7,760 nt of DNA, taken from the NCBI GenBank assembly GCA_017614275.1, contig JAGACE010000077.1:1-7760 (forward strand), in the 5' to 3' direction. This DNA is from Clostridia bacterium (lineage in GTDB: Bacteria > Bacillota > Clostridia > Oscillospirales > Acutalibacteraceae). The notes beneath the pieces were generated by a model. The model saw only the letters and a list, made by a program, of their open reading frames with translations, searched no databases and was not told where the DNA came from. Positions within the stretch are counted from its first letter, which is position 1. Each line of letters begins with the position of its first letter. Below are positions 6,275-7,760 of this stretch, piece by piece. The position numbers and the translations under genes were made by a program.

Positions 6275-6283
6275 TGGTATACT
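6275..6283 (+). promoter_or_regulatory. Extended -10 promoter of the MBL hydrolase gene
   Basis: TGGTATACT combines a near-consensus -10 (TATACT at 6278-6283) with the TGN extension used by promoters that lack a good -35. No -35 box is seen at 16-18 bases. Transcription would start near 6290, about 27 bases before the ATG. Confidence 0.6.
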
Positions 6284-6304
6284 ACAGATATCATTCTATC
6301 ACAA
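6276..6304 (-). promoter_or_regulatory. Candidate promoter of the redox operon
   Basis: Read on the minus strand, TTGTGA (6304-6299) and TATACC (6281-6276) are 17 bases apart, which would start transcription near 6269 and give a leader of about 100 bases. The -10 lies on the same GTATAC core as the forward promoter of the MBL gene, so the two polymerases could not occupy it together. Confidence 0.5.
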
Positions 6305-6316
6305 GGCGGAGTTTTC

Positions 6317-7153
6317 ATGATCAAATACAAGGCGAAAAAGTTCAAAAAAGGTGTGACGATGATCTCGGACGGCATCGTCAACGAGTTCCTGATCGAGGGG
6401 AAGGACAAGGCGCTGCTCCTGGACACGGGGCTGGACTTCTATGACATCCGGGCGTTCGTGGAGACGCTGACGGACAAGGAGCTCCTCGTGGTCAACTCCC
6501 ACTTCCACCCGGACCACGCGAACGGCAACTATCACTTCGACAAGGTTTATGTCGGGGAGGCGGACCTTCCCACCTTCACGACGAAGGATGTTTACTTCAA
6601 GCTGGTAGAGGACATTACCTCCGCGGTGTACGCGAAGTACCCGAAGAGTCACATGCTGGACTCCATCGTGGACGCAGTCATCATGACGAAGCCCGGAAAC
6701 ACGGAGTACGTCCCGCTCAAGGATGGCGATGTACTGGACCTTGGGAAGAAGAAGCTCATCGTCAAAAACTTCCCCGGCCATACGCCCGGGGAGATCACCC
6801 TGCTGGATCCGAAGGAGAAGTTCATCTACGCCGGGGACTCGTCTGACATCGACATCTGGATGTTCACGAACCCGGACTGCTCCCTGCACGAGTACGCGGA
6901 GACCGGTCGGCAGTATTACAAAGAGGTCAAGAAACTCGGATACAAGAAATACCGCGGCGCCCACATGCCGGTGACGCACAAGATCTCCTTCATGCGGGAC
7001 TACGCCGACTGGCTGGACAAGCTGACGCCGGAGAAAGCTCTCCTGAAGTTCAATGTGCCCGGCGGGCGCAGCCCGCTGTGCATCGCGGTGGCTCTGAGCC
7101 CGCGGCACATCGCCTACACCTCCGTCTACTGGGCCCACCAGTGTGAATGGTGA
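6317..7153 (+). CDS. MBL-fold metallohydrolase
   Basis: A 278-residue metallo-beta-lactamase-fold hydrolase, probably cytosolic, as no signal peptide is present. Metal ligands are visible: HFHPDH at 62-67 (His62, His64, Asp66, His67), His155 in FPGHTPGE, Asp174 in YAGDSSD, and His216 (GAHMP) or His221 as the last ligand. The LLLDTG strand at 33-38 precedes the motif as usual. A full set of ligands argues for an active two-metal enzyme, but this superfamily covers thioesters, lactones, phosphodiesters and more, so the substrate is open. The last 35 residues or so, after ALLKFNVPGG, form a tail without a recognised motif. Translation starts at ATG 6317 behind a weak AAGGCGGAG site; no better start lies upstream. 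The gene is divergent from the redox operon and shares its promoter region, which makes a common role possible. Confidence 0.88.
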   Translation: MIKYKAKKFKKGVTMISDGIVNEFLIEGKDKALLLDTGLDFYDIRAFVETLTDKELLVVNSHFHPDHANGNYHFDKVYVGEADLPTFTTKDVYFKLVEDITSAVYAKYPKSHMLDSIVDAVIMTKPGNTEYVPLKDGDVLDLGKKKLIVKNFPGHTPGEITLLDPKEKFIYAGDSSDIDIWMFTNPDCSLHEYAETGRQYYKEVKKLGYKKYRGAHMPVTHKISFMRDYADWLDKLTPEKALLKFNVPGGRSPLCIAVALSPRHIAYTSVYWAHQCEW

Positions 7154-7159
7154 CTGCAG

Positions 7160-7197
7160 CAAACACAAACCCCCGACCGCAAGGCCGGGGGTTTATT
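7160..7197. terminator. Bidirectional rho-independent terminator
   Basis: AAACCCCCG at 7167-7175 pairs with CGGGGGTTT at 7186-7194, with an inner CC/GG pair around a GCAA loop and one A-C mismatch between the two helices. TTTATT follows on the plus strand and TTTGTGTTT on the minus strand. It lies between the convergent MBL gene (stop 7153) and TetR gene (stop 7211), so it probably serves both; the T-tracts are modest in each direction. Confidence 0.88.
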
Positions 7198-7210
7198 GCA
7201 TTCAAAATGA

Positions 7211-7760
7211 TCATTCCGATCCGTTTTCGCTGATCTTTGCAAGCGTTTCGAAGATGCCGATTCCAAGGTCCCGCTCCCAGATCGTCAGGATGGTCGCAGG
7301 AGACGCGAGGAGCTTCTCGTCGCCCAGAAGCGAACAGAGACCGGCGAGGATGAAGCGCAGGTCGACGGTTTCCTCCGGCGATAAGCTGTCTTCCGAGCGG
7401 CCCATCTGCTGCAGCCAGTAGTCCTTCAGCAGGTCCTGGAGCAGCCGGAGCAGAAAGGCGGAGTCCCCTCTGGCGTACAGGATGAGCTTGCGGAACCGTG
7501 CCATCAGGTCCCGGTTCTGAAGGAAGAAGTCCGGCCGGAACGCGCCCGCCCGAAGAGCGATCAGCGCCGTGGCGATGAGCTCTTTGGATGCAACGTTGCG
7601 CAGCGCATGTGCGGCAAGGTCCTGCAGGTTCTCATAATAATAGTAGATGAGATTGTGGTTGACCCCCGCGGTCGAGGCAAGCGCCCGGATGGTGATGTCC
7701 TCAAAGGGCATCTGTGCCAGCAGTTCAAAGAATGCGTCCTCGATGCGTTCTTTTGCCGGC
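7211..7760 (-). CDS. TetR/AcrR-family transcriptional regulator (N-terminus beyond the window)
   Basis: The minus-strand frame stays open to the right edge, giving 182 visible residues. An internal ATG at 7711 is not the start, because the codons before it (AKERIEDAFFELLAQ) form the first helix of the TetR DNA-binding domain. The helix-turn-helix follows: FEDITIRALASTAGVNHNLIYYYYEN (visible residues 19-44), with the family's typical GVxxxxxYYYY(F) recognition helix. The remaining roughly 135 residues are helical and diverse, as expected of a ligand-binding/dimerisation domain (LLRLLQDLLKDYWLQQMG; FILAGLCSLLG). Only a few N-terminal residues should be missing. The ligand and target promoters are unknown; its own promoter is outside the window. 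It could regulate neighbours beyond the edge or the divergent redox/MBL promoters, but nothing here shows that. Confidence 0.88.
   Translation of the reverse strand, partial: PAKERIEDAFFELLAQMPFEDITIRALASTAGVNHNLIYYYYENLQDLAAHALRNVASKELIATALIALRAGAFRPDFFLQNRDLMARFRKLILYARGDSAFLLRLLQDLLKDYWLQQMGRSEDSLSPEETVDLRFILAGLCSLLGDEKLLASPATILTIWERDLGIGIFETLAKISENGSE

Noticed and set aside
4689..6320. Plus-strand open frames of 325 and 211 codons opposite the CrtI-fold gene
   Set aside because: Both mirror the real gene's codons and lack start signals and motifs; no sign of a true overlapping gene.
6299..7168. A 289-codon minus-strand frame opposite the MBL gene
   Set aside because: The plus strand holds the complete metal-ligand set; the minus frame has Val/Arg/Asp-rich shadow composition and crosses the terminator.
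7211..7711. TetR gene as a complete 166-residue protein starting at ATG 7711
   Set aside because: The frame continues upstream to the window edge with codons for the first helix of the TetR domain, so the start lies outside.

Overview
The window looks like part of a chromosome from an anaerobic Bacillota, most likely Clostridia. This rests on strong AGGAGG-type ribosome binding sites, coding DNA that is fairly GC-rich by eye (about mid-50s percent), rho-independent terminators after most genes, and protein families typical of that group: an SdpR/SdpI pair, a CoA-type dehydrogenase, a secreted lipase with clostridial-style surface repeats, and a ferredoxin-reductase fusion. No species call is possible, and no tRNA, rRNA, CRISPR array, insertion sequence or phage gene is visible.

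Layout. (1) Positions 2-1108: the 3' part of a secreted class 3 lipase-like protein with two C-terminal repeats, closed by a strong terminator. (2) 1329-2300: a single-gene unit for a 3-hydroxyacyl-CoA dehydrogenase-family enzyme, with its own leader and terminator. (3) 2371-3381: a compact, apparently autoregulated operon in which an ArsR/SdpR-type repressor overlaps an SdpI-type membrane protein. Two nearly identical 22-bp palindromes bracket its promoter. (4) 3396-3419: a terminator shared with the convergent operon that follows. (5) 6167 down to 3436 on the minus strand: a two-gene redox operon, a CrtI/phytoene-desaturase-fold FAD oxidoreductase followed, through an ATGA stop/start overlap, by a flavin reductase fused to a plant-type [2Fe-2S] ferredoxin domain. 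(6) 6183-6316: a divergent promoter region. (7) 6317-7153: an MBL-fold metallohydrolase read away from the redox operon. (8) A terminator shared with a convergent TetR-family regulator whose N-terminus runs off the right edge.

The most interesting unit is the coupled redox operon. Together its proteins could pass electrons from NAD(P)H through FAD and a [2Fe-2S] centre to a CrtI-fold flavoprotein, which suggests a reductase (saturase) acting on an unknown substrate. The divergent MBL hydrolase may belong to the same process because the two predicted promoters overlap. The SdpR/SdpI pair is the second item of interest: it has a very clear operator arrangement but no toxin gene beside it.
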